Assembly: GCA_019752245.1 (NCBI GenBank)
Contig: JAIEMH010000098.1
Span: forward strand, 1 to 5,157
Source of the DNA: Flavobacteriaceae bacterium
GTDB taxonomy: Bacteria > Bacteroidota > Bacteroidia > Flavobacteriales > Flavobacteriaceae
DNA: 5,157 bases
Direction: 5' to 3'
This document shows, piece after piece, positions 1 through 4,924 of the stretch (position 1 is its first letter; the number at the start of each line of letters is the position of its first letter). The position numbers and the translations under genes are program-made. A model generated the notes under the pieces. It worked only from the letters and a program-made list of their open reading frames with translations, did not search any database and was not told the DNA's origin.

Positions 1-1234
1 TGGATAACTCTGGAACCCATTTTTTAATGAAAGTTCCGTCGGCATCATGTTCGTAAGAATTTTTTATCGGATTGTAAACTCGTAAAGTATTTACGCCAGT
101 AACTCCGGCTTGCATTTGAATTTGTGGATAGTGAATTCCGGGTTCAAAATCTAGAAACTGTTGTGCCAAATGCGGACTGCAATTTTGCCAAGGTTGGAAC
201 AAATGGTGTGTGTAAAAGGATACCACTAAAGCTCGCATTCTAAAGTTTAAATAGCCAGTTGTATTTAGACAGCGCATGCAGGCATCAACCAACGGAACGC
301 CTGTTGTACCTTTTGTCCAAGCTTTGTGATAGCGTTCATTAATTCCTTGATTTAGCTTTCTGTAACCTTTGTTTACGGCGATAAATTCCATGGAACTTTC
401 CATTTCAAACTTCTGAATGAAATGAGCTTGCCAGCGTAATCGTGCTGCAAAATTATCAATTTGTCGTTTGTATTTTCCTTTTTGTCGAGTTTCCCAAGCA
501 GCGGTATATACTTGTCTTATGGATAAATTTCCCCAAGCAATGTATGGTGACAATCGGCTGCAACCTTTTCTAGCCAATTCTGGTTTTGATATATGTTTGC
601 TGTAATTTTCAACTCGTTCGCTTAAAAAACTATTCAAATACCTCATTGCTGTTGGCGTTCCACCTTTTTGAAAAGGTAAATTTGGATCGGTTTTTAAGGA
701 TGGAATTCTAAATTGATTTTCAATTTCTTCTAATTCTCGGTATTTAATAAAACTTCTAGCGTTTGCATTAAGCGGCAAACAGTCTTTATCCATATAATCG
801 GACCAAGTTTCGCGCCATGAATTGCGGTTTTTTAATCCGCGAATTACTCCGTTTGTAATGAATTCGTGCCAAACAATTCCGTGTTCTTTAAACAATTCGG
901 TTACAGCTAAATCTCTATCGTAGGTGAGTTTGATTCCGGTTTCTTGATGCGAAAAGACAGCAGTTATTGGAAGAAGCACATTTAATTTTTCAAAAACAGC
1001 AACTGCTTCACCTTCTACAATTAGAATTTGAGTGTGAAATTGAAGTAATTCTTTTTGAAGTGCTTCCAACGATTGTTTTATAAAATCAAAATGACGTTGC
1101 GCGTAGTGGTAATCGTTCATCAAACTTGGTTCAAAGATGTAAAGAAGCATTACTTTACCTGATGATGATAAAGCGGTGTGAAGTGCTTCATTATCATGCA
1201 AACGTAAATCTCTTTTGAACCAAACTATTTTCAT
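1..1234 (-). CDS. Divergent photolyase/cryptochrome-family flavoprotein, C-terminus cut by window edge
   Basis: My own translation from the ATG at 1234 stays open for 411 codons to the left edge. The family is usually about 430-500 residues, so a short C-terminal piece is missing. Residues 1-15 (MKIVWFKRDLRLHDN) are the classic start of the N-terminal Rossmann antenna domain, which fixes the start. The FAD-binding helical domain is marked by SRLSPYIAWGNLS (226-238), KGTTGVPLVDACMRCLN (308-324), LNFRMRA (329-335) and VYNPIKNS (386-393), then IKKWVPEL (403-410). The usual CPD-photolyase residues are largely replaced: Arg265 sits where the substrate-contact Glu is expected, the HNRxRM motif reads LNFRMRA, and the region around GIHYPQIQMQAG (366-377) lacks the WQW motif. 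It is not DASH-type by these motifs. It lies 97 bp downstream of the photolyase gene and probably shares its transcript. It should bind FAD; its repair activity is uncertain. I infer a light-related DNA-repair or photoreceptor role. Confidence 0.88.
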   Translation of the reverse strand, partial: MKIVWFKRDLRLHDNEALHTALSSSGKVMLLYIFEPSLMNDYHYAQRHFDFIKQSLEALQKELLQFHTQILIVEGEAVAVFEKLNVLLPITAVFSHQETGIKLTYDRDLAVTELFKEHGIVWHEFITNGVIRGLKNRNSWRETWSDYMDKDCLPLNANARSFIKYRELEEIENQFRIPSLKTDPNLPFQKGGTPTAMRYLNSFLSERVENYSKHISKPELARKGCSRLSPYIAWGNLSIRQVYTAAWETRQKGKYKRQIDNFAARLRWQAHFIQKFEMESSMEFIAVNKGYRKLNQGINERYHKAWTKGTTGVPLVDACMRCLNTTGYLNFRMRALVVSFYTHHLFQPWQNCSPHLAQQFLDFEPGIHYPQIQMQAGVTGVNTLRVYNPIKNSYEHDADGTFIKKWVPELS

Positions 1235-1331
1235 ATTTTTATTACTGAGTTTCTGATATACTGAGTTTCTAAGTTATGTTTTAAGTAATAATCTGCGCAA
1301 TTATATCTGAACATATAAACTGAACACTTTT
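1235..1331. repeat. Intergenic spacer with short tandem repeats (16-bp pair and CTGAACA pair)
   Basis: This 97-bp spacer separates the two photolyase-family genes. TACTGAGTTTCT occurs at 1243-1254 and again at 1259-1270, giving a 16-bp tandem period. On the minus strand it resolves into roughly 8-bp units of the form AAACTCAG, with variants AACTTAG and TATATCAG. CTGAACA then occurs at 1307-1313 and 1320-1326, a 13-bp period. The repeats lie 9 bp upstream of the ATG at 1234, so they would fall in that gene's leader or in the intercistronic mRNA. I see no GC-rich terminator hairpin. TATAATTG on the minus strand (1299-1306) resembles the Bacteroidota -7 box weakly but has no properly spaced -33 element. 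The function is unknown; these may be degenerate intergenic low-complexity repeats. Confidence 0.7.
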
Positions 1332-2618
1332 TTAGCCAACAGCTTCTTTATAGACTTTTAAGCATTTTTCACGTGCTTCTTTATGCTCTACAATTGGTTT
1401 TGGATAGTGTAATGTTTCCAATTCTGGAATCCATTTTTTGATGTATTTTAATTCTTTATCGAATTTTTTTACTTGTTCTGTAGGGTTGAAAATTCTAAAA
1501 TAAGGTGCAGCATCAACGCCACTTCCTGCAGCCCATTGCCAGTTTCCGACGTTGCTTGCTTGTTCGTAATCTAATAATTTTGTAGCAAAATAGGTTTCAC
1601 CCCAACGCCAATCGATTAATAAATGTTTGCACAAGAAGCTTGCCGTTATCATTCGTACGCGATTGTGCATGTGACCAGTAGCGTTTAATTCGCGCATTCC
1701 TGCATCTACAAAAGGATAGCCTGTTTTTCCTTTGCACCATTTTTGGAATAAATCTTCGTTATTTTCCCAAACAATAGCATCGTATTTTGGTCGGAAACTT
1801 GATTTGGTTGTATGCGGAAAATGCCACAATATTTGCATAAAAAACTCACGCCAAATTAATTCTTTAAAGAACGTTTCATTCTTACTTTCAATGGCTTTGG
1901 CGATCATTTTTCGGATGGAAATGGCTCCAAATCTTAGATAAATTCCGAGATAGGAAGTTTTATTTAATGCCGGAAAATTTCTTGTTGCTTCGTAGTTGTC
2001 AATTAGATTATTTGAAATATCAAATGGTGTAACTTTTATAGATGAAGTTTCAAATTTGATATCTGATAAACTTAAAAAAGGATAGGAGTGAACTGCTATT
2101 TTATTTAAATAAGCTTCTGAATTATAATTGATTAATTTAATTTTCTTGAAGTTTTCCTTCCATTTGTTTGAGTACGGCGTGTAAACTACATACGGCGTTC
2201 CATCGTCTTTTACCACTTCACTTTTTTCAAAAATAACTTGGTCTTTACTGGTCTTGAATTCGATATTATTTTCTTTAAAAAGATGAAATAAATCTAAATC
2301 TCTTTTGCGTGCATAGGGTTCATAATCGTGATTAGTATAAACCGATTTAATAGTATTTTCGGAAATTAATTTCTGATAAACATCAAACGGATTTCCGTGA
2401 AAAACAGCAATTGATTTTCCGATTTCTTGTAGTTGTTTCTGTATTTTTTCTAGCTGATTGTGAATGAAAGTTACACGCGCATCGTCTTTTGGTAGTTGCG
2501 ATAGTATGGAATCATCAAAAATAAATATAGGAAGTACTTCCTCATCAGCATTTAAAGCATGAAAAAGTCCAACGTTGTCGTCTAATCGTAAATCGCGTCG
2601 AAACCAAAATATGTTCAT
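1332..2618 (-). CDS. phrB: Class I cyclobutane pyrimidine dimer photolyase (deoxyribodipyrimidine photo-lyase)
   Basis: This 428-residue flavoenzyme should split UV-induced cyclobutane pyrimidine dimers in DNA using blue light and reduced FAD. The N-terminal antenna Rossmann domain starts MNIFWFRRDLRLDDN, and the helical FAD domain spans about 205-410. By comparison with E. coli PhrB recalled from memory, the substrate contacts are all present: Glu253 and Trp256 in ELIWREFF, Asn319 and Met323 in HNRVRM, and Trp362. The Asn near flavin N5 is Asn356. The electron-transfer tryptophans are Trp284, Trp337 and Trp360, so the triad is complete. NWQWAAGSGVDAAPYFRIF (359-377) is the family signature. 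It is slightly shorter than E. coli PhrB (472 residues), with no sign of truncation. The start codon directly precedes the conserved NIFWFRRDLR motif. No Shine-Dalgarno is seen; the upstream is A+T-rich, as is normal for Bacteroidota. It is the third gene of a same-strand cluster. Confidence 0.96.
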   Translation of the reverse strand: MNIFWFRRDLRLDDNVGLFHALNADEEVLPIFIFDDSILSQLPKDDARVTFIHNQLEKIQKQLQEIGKSIAVFHGNPFDVYQKLISENTIKSVYTNHDYEPYARKRDLDLFHLFKENNIEFKTSKDQVIFEKSEVVKDDGTPYVVYTPYSNKWKENFKKIKLINYNSEAYLNKIAVHSYPFLSLSDIKFETSSIKVTPFDISNNLIDNYEATRNFPALNKTSYLGIYLRFGAISIRKMIAKAIESKNETFFKELIWREFFMQILWHFPHTTKSSFRPKYDAIVWENNEDLFQKWCKGKTGYPFVDAGMRELNATGHMHNRVRMITASFLCKHLLIDWRWGETYFATKLLDYEQASNVGNWQWAAGSGVDAAPYFRIFNPTEQVKKFDKELKYIKKWIPELETLHYPKPIVEHKEAREKCLKVYKEAVG

Positions 2619-2628
2619 TTAATTTTTA

Positions 2629-2669
2629 TTTAAAGTGGTTTACTATTGTTTAAAAGTGGTTTGATTTTG
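2629..2669. repeat. Direct repeat of a 20-21-bp unit upstream of the photolyase gene
   Basis: Two adjacent similar units occur at 2629-2648 and 2649-2669. Both begin TTTAAA(A)GTGGTTT and end in A(C)TATTG or ATTTTG. A further TTTAAAC follows at 2670. The units sit 11-51 bp upstream of the photolyase start codon (2618), in the position of a 5' leader or promoter-proximal region. They could be paired binding sites for a regulator or simply a local duplication in A+T-rich spacer DNA. The repeat is directly visible; a function is not shown. Confidence 0.55.
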
Positions 2670-2689
2670 TTTAAACTCTTAAACAAAAT
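2664..2689. promoter_or_regulatory. Perfect 11-bp inverted repeat with 4-bp centre between SDR and photolyase genes
   Basis: ATTTTGTTTAA (2664-2674) and TTAAACAAAAT (2679-2689) are exact reverse complements around ACTC. The hairpin is A+T-only except for one G-C pair per arm. In the direction of transcription (minus) it is followed by CAAACC rather than a T tract, so it is a poor intrinsic terminator. A minus-strand TAATTTTG (plus 2684-2691) matches the Bacteroidota -7 consensus TAnnTTTG and overlaps the distal arm, but I found no matching -33 TTG. An operator for a secondary promoter of the photolyase gene is possible. The half-site TTAAACA recurs in the palindrome at 3905-3934, which supports a common regulator, though both regions are A+T-rich. 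Confidence 0.45.
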
Positions 2690-2710
2690 TAAACTTTTAA
2701 ACTATTAACC
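2669..2710. repeat. Phased TTAAAC octamer repeat array
   Basis: TTAAAC starts at 2671, 2679, 2689 and 2697, and TTAACC at 2705. The spacings are 8, 10, 8 and 8 bp, so there are about five degenerate octamers, the last running into the 3' end of the SDR gene. The array partly coincides with the inverted repeat at 2664-2689. A similar 8-bp rhythm, with units beginning AAACT, occurs on the minus strand at 1243-1276. The pattern is directly visible. Whether it is a binding-site array, a slippage-derived low-complexity tract or a lineage-specific intergenic repeat cannot be told from the window. Confidence 0.55.
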
Positions 2711-3403
2711 ATTTACTAATAATGTTGACATTCCGCCATCTACATGGAAGATTTGTCCTGATATCCAGCTGCTTTTTTCAGACAATAAAAAACTTGCCAT
2801 TTGCGCCATATCGTCAGATGTTCCAACTCTTTTAAGCGGATGACGTTGTGCTGATTTTTCTTTTTTATCGTCGTTGCTCAAAAACTTTTCTGCTAGTGGC
2901 GTATCGGTTAATGATGGTGCAATTACGTTTACTCTAATTTTTGGTGCATATTCTGCAGCCAATGCTTTTGCAAATCCTTCGATGGCGCCTTTTGCAGCAG
3001 CAACACTAGTATGAAATGGCATTCCCATACTTGCTGCAACGGAACTGAAAAGTACAATACTGGATTGGTTGGAAGCAGTTAAATTGGGCAAAACAGCTTG
3101 AATAACTTTCACCAAATTTATGAAATTTATCTGTAAATCTTGTTCGAAAGCTTCGGGTTTTAAACCACGAAACGGTCGCAAATTGATACTTCCAGGACAA
3201 TAAACCAAGCCATCAATAATTTCTGGTAATTTTGAAGTGTCTAAAGCATCTGTTGAGGCATCAAACGGAAGGTAAGTAACGTTTAAATCTGATAAATTAT
3301 CGTTGGTTCTTGAAGCTACAAAAACGTTATTTCCTTCTTGTACTTCTTTTGCAATGGCAAATCCTATTCCATAAGAACCGCCAATTAGTAGTATGTTTTT
3401 CAT
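2705..3403 (-). CDS. Short-chain dehydrogenase/reductase-like protein lacking the catalytic tyrosine
   Basis: This is a 232-residue Rossmann-fold protein of classical SDR length. The glycine-rich nucleotide motif is GGSYGIG (8-14). Arg32 after strand 2 suggests NADP(H) preference, Asp48 fits the adenine-contact position, and CPG (69-71) replaces the usual NNAG motif. Asn93 fits the helix-4 catalytic Asn. Ser121 in LFSSVA is the expected catalytic Ser, and 13 residues later the YxxxK site reads VAAAK (134-138), so Lys138 is kept but Val134 replaces the catalytic Tyr. The C-terminus has the usual HVDGG (220-224). The fold and cofactor binding are well supported; the reaction and substrate are unknown, and standard carbonyl reduction may be impaired. 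The start codon lies 4 bp after the stop of the SRPBCC gene, which points to co-transcription. AAAGGA (minus strand, plus 3409-3414), overlapping the preceding gene's last codons, lies 7 bp from the ATG and is an unusual Shine-Dalgarno-like sequence for this group. Confidence 0.9.
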   Translation of the reverse strand: MKNILLIGGSYGIGFAIAKEVQEGNNVFVASRTNDNLSDLNVTYLPFDASTDALDTSKLPEIIDGLVYCPGSINLRPFRGLKPEAFEQDLQINFINLVKVIQAVLPNLTASNQSSIVLFSSVAASMGMPFHTSVAAAKGAIEGFAKALAAEYAPKIRVNVIAPSLTDTPLAEKFLSNDDKKEKSAQRHPLKRVGTSDDMAQMASFLLSEKSSWISGQIFHVDGGMSTLLVNG

Positions 3404-3407
3404 GATT

Positions 3408-3875
3408 TTATCCTTTAAATTCTCCGAACATTTCGATTAATTTTTTTCTTCTGTATTCAAATATTTCATTCAATTTGGGTTTCACTAAAAATGGATGCAC
3501 CAATTGACCAAGAATTCCCATTGGAACTTTATAATCAACAATATCTTCCATTTCAACACCACCAGGAATTTCTTTTATAAAATGTTTGTGATGCCAAAGT
3601 GCGTATGGACCAAAACGTTGTTCGTCTACAAAATATTTTTTATCAACAACATGAGTAATTTCGGTAACCCATTTTGCTGGAATTCCTAAAACAGGAGTTA
3701 CAATATATTGAATTATTTGTCCGGGAAACATTGGTCTATCTGCTCCAGAAAGAATTTTGAAACCCATATATTCGGGTGTGATTTTTTGAAGATTTTTAGG
3801 ATCAGAAAGTAAATCCCAAGCTTGATCAATTGTTATAGGTAAATTTTGTTTGGTGTGTAATCGGTATATTTTCAT
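3408..3875 (-). CDS. SRPBCC (START/Bet v1-like) family protein, probable ligand binding
   Basis: This 155-residue protein has the length and layout of a single SRPBCC domain: an N-terminal strand (KIYRLHTKQNLP), the helix segment with SDPKNLQKITP (24-34), a run of antiparallel strands including KWVTEITHV (68-76) and VDEQRFGPYALWHHKHF (83-99), then EMEDIVDYKVP (108-118) and a long C-terminal helix with EYRRKKLIEMF (140-150). Homologues have been grouped under COG4276, sometimes labelled 'predicted cell division inhibitor', a label I would not rely on. SRPBCC proteins enclose hydrophobic ligands; nothing here identifies the ligand. There is no signal peptide or membrane segment, so it is probably cytoplasmic. 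As first gene of the minus-strand cluster, immediately followed by the SDR-like gene, it probably works with that protein on a shared small molecule or lipid under light stress. That pairing is inference from position. Confidence 0.88.
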   Translation of the reverse strand: MKIYRLHTKQNLPITIDQAWDLLSDPKNLQKITPEYMGFKILSGADRPMFPGQIIQYIVTPVLGIPAKWVTEITHVVDKKYFVDEQRFGPYALWHHKHFIKEIPGGVEMEDIVDYKVPMGILGQLVHPFLVKPKLNEIFEYRRKKLIEMFGEFKG

Positions 3876-3891
3876 ATTGATTTATTTTGTG

Positions 3892-3899
3892 TAAAGGTA
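3892..3899 (-). promoter_or_regulatory. Probable -7 promoter box for the SRPBCC-SDR-photolyase cluster
   Basis: The minus strand reads TACCTTTA, matching the Bacteroidota -7 consensus TAnnTTTG at every fixed position except the last. It lies 16 bp upstream of the ATG at 3875, leaving a very short leader. No good TTG -33 element sits 17-23 bp upstream; that interval is occupied by the 30-bp inverted repeat at 3905-3934. A weak -33 box overlapped by a palindrome fits a regulated promoter. Confidence 0.5.
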
Positions 3900-3904
3900 C
3901 GAAA

Positions 3905-3934
3905 TGTTTAACTATTTTAAATATAAGTTAAACA
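3905..3934. promoter_or_regulatory. 30-bp inverted repeat, candidate operator of the photolyase cluster
   Basis: TGTTTAACT (3905-3913) and AGTTAAACA (3926-3934) are exact 9-bp reverse complements around a 12-bp A+T-only centre. The proximal arm ends 5 bp before the candidate -7 box at 3892-3899, so the repeat covers the -33 region of the minus-strand promoter, where a repressor or a MerR-type activator would bind. Light-responsive MerR-family regulators (LitR/CarH group) control photolyase clusters in several bacteria, which makes such a regulator a reasonable guess. No regulator gene lies in the window. The repeat is 52 bp upstream of the candidate -7 box for the DUF2911 gene, so it probably serves only the minus-strand genes. 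Confidence 0.55.
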
Positions 3935-3965
3935 AAAAATATTTTGATTTAAGTTTAAATTAACA

Positions 3966-3993
3966 TTTGAAGAAAATACAATTTGTAATTTTG
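3966..3993 (+). promoter_or_regulatory. Probable Bacteroidota-type promoter of the DUF2911 gene
   Basis: TTTG at 3966-3969 (-33 element) is followed after 16 bp by TAATTTTG at 3986-3993, a perfect match to the -7 consensus TAnnTTTG. The spacer is just below the 17-23 bp usually quoted for Flavobacterium. Transcription would begin near 3998-4000, giving a leader of about 14 nt before the ATG at 4013. There is no Shine-Dalgarno sequence in that leader. Confidence 0.6.
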
Positions 3994-4012
3994 ACCATCT
4001 AAACTTATAATT

Positions 4013-4867
4013 ATGAAAAAAATATTTATTGTACTGGCAATGATGATTGCTAATTTTGCTATTGAAGCGCAGGTTAAAACGCCACAACCTAGTCCGAAAG
4101 CTGTTGTAGAACAAGTAGTTGGGTTAACTGATGTTACTATTGAATATTCAAGACCAAGTGCGAAAGGAAGAGTTGTTTTTGGTGATTTAGTTCCTTTTGG
4201 AAAACTTTGGAGAACAGGAGCAAATTCTAATTCAACAATTTCTTTTAGTGAGGATGTTGTAATTAATGGTACAACATTAAAAAAAGGAAAGTATGCCATT
4301 TATACAACTCCAAAAGCAGATATGTGGGAAGTTATTTTTTATACTGCTACAGACAATTGGGGATTGCCAGAAAATTATGATGTAAATAAAGTTGCTGTTA
4401 GTTTAAATGTAGATTCAGTTATGCTAAACAACAATGTAGAATCTTTTACAATGGGAATTAATAATTTGACAAATGATTCTGCTACTTTAGATATTTCTTG
4501 GGAGAAAACTATGGTTTCTGTAAAGTTTGAAGTTCCAACTCAAAAAGCGGCTATAGCTAGTATTACTAAAACTTTGGCTGGTCCCACTGCTGGTGATTAT
4601 TTTTCATCTGCTCAGTACTTTTTTCAATCTAATGGTGATTTAAATAAAGCGTTAGAATATGTTAATAAAGCTGTTGGAATGACTAAAGCTGGTGAAGATA
4701 TACCCTTTTGGTATTTACGTTTGAAATCGCTAATTCAAGGAAAATTGGGTGATAAAAAAGGTGCAATTGAAACGGCTAAGTTATCACTTGCTGGAGCTGA
4801 AAAAGAAAAAAATGCGGATTACGTTAAAATGAATAACGATAGTATTAAAGAATGGAGTAAAAAATAA
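4013..4867 (+). CDS. Exported DUF2911 family protein with TPR-like C-terminal helices
   Basis: This 284-residue protein begins with a signal peptide: KK at 2-3, a hydrophobic core of about residues 4-16, and IEA-Q at 17-20, a typical Bacteroidota signal peptidase I site before Gln20. It should be periplasmic or secreted. The DUF2911 domain covers about 22-170 and has the family hallmarks SRPSAKGRVVFGDLVPFGK (46-64), LWRTGAN (65-71), GKYAIYTTP (92-100) and a Trp-rich strand WEVIFY (105-110). The domain is predicted to be beta-rich. From about 192 onward the sequence turns helical, with alternating amphipathic helices (NKALEYVNKA at 211-220, KKGAIETAKLSLAGAEK at 248-264) that resemble one or two TPR units. 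No biochemical function is established for the family to my knowledge. It is divergently transcribed from the photolyase cluster, has its own promoter and terminator, and is probably monocistronic. The start is fixed by the signal peptide. Confidence 0.93.
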   Translation: MKKIFIVLAMMIANFAIEAQVKTPQPSPKAVVEQVVGLTDVTIEYSRPSAKGRVVFGDLVPFGKLWRTGANSNSTISFSEDVVINGTTLKKGKYAIYTTPKADMWEVIFYTATDNWGLPENYDVNKVAVSLNVDSVMLNNNVESFTMGINNLTNDSATLDISWEKTMVSVKFEVPTQKAAIASITKTLAGPTAGDYFSSAQYFFQSNGDLNKALEYVNKAVGMTKAGEDIPFWYLRLKSLIQGKLGDKKGAIETAKLSLAGAEKEKNADYVKMNNDSIKEWSKK

Positions 4868-4887
4868 GTACTTCTTTTATAAAATTT

Positions 4888-4924
4888 AAAAGCCACAAAT
4901 TGTTTTAATTTGTGGCTTTTTTTT
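4888..4924 (+). terminator. Strong Rho-independent terminator of the DUF2911 gene
   Basis: AAAAGCCACAAATT (4888-4901) pairs perfectly with AATTTGTGGCTTTT (4907-4920) around a GTTTT loop, and the T run continues to 4924. The stem contains the core GCCAC/GTGGC. It begins 20 bp after the DUF2911 stop codon. The T run reaches into the stop codon of the convergent gene at 4923. Read on the minus strand the stem ends in TTTT followed by AAATTTT, so it could also act, more weakly, as terminator for that gene. Confidence 0.93.

Noticed and set aside
1..1234. Calling the partial gene a DASH cryptochrome
   Set aside because: The DASH-type WxWxAG-style FAD-domain signature is absent and the GIHYPQIQMQAG region is unlike DASH proteins as I recall them.
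9..1443. A 21-bp near-identical direct repeat (9-29 and 1423-1443) as a possible recombination or attachment site
   Set aside because: Both copies encode the same conserved KKW(V/I)PEL segment in the two paralogous photolyase-family genes, so shared ancestry or constraint explains it.
1732..1941. 69-codon plus-strand open frame
   Set aside because: It lies wholly inside the well-supported photolyase gene on the other strand, has no recognisable motif and no promoter; it is a shadow.
2664..2689. Reading the inverted repeat as a Rho-independent terminator after the SDR gene
   Set aside because: The stem is A+T-rich with one G-C pair per arm and is not followed by a T tract on the transcribed strand.
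2629..2710. CRISPR-like array in the photolyase spacer
   Set aside because: Units are 8-21 bp, adjacent without unique spacers, and no cas genes are present.
3917..4299. Minus-strand open frames covering the divergent promoter region and the start of the DUF2911 gene
   Set aside because: They are antisense to the signal peptide and the most conserved DUF2911 motif, and their translation has no recognisable family features.
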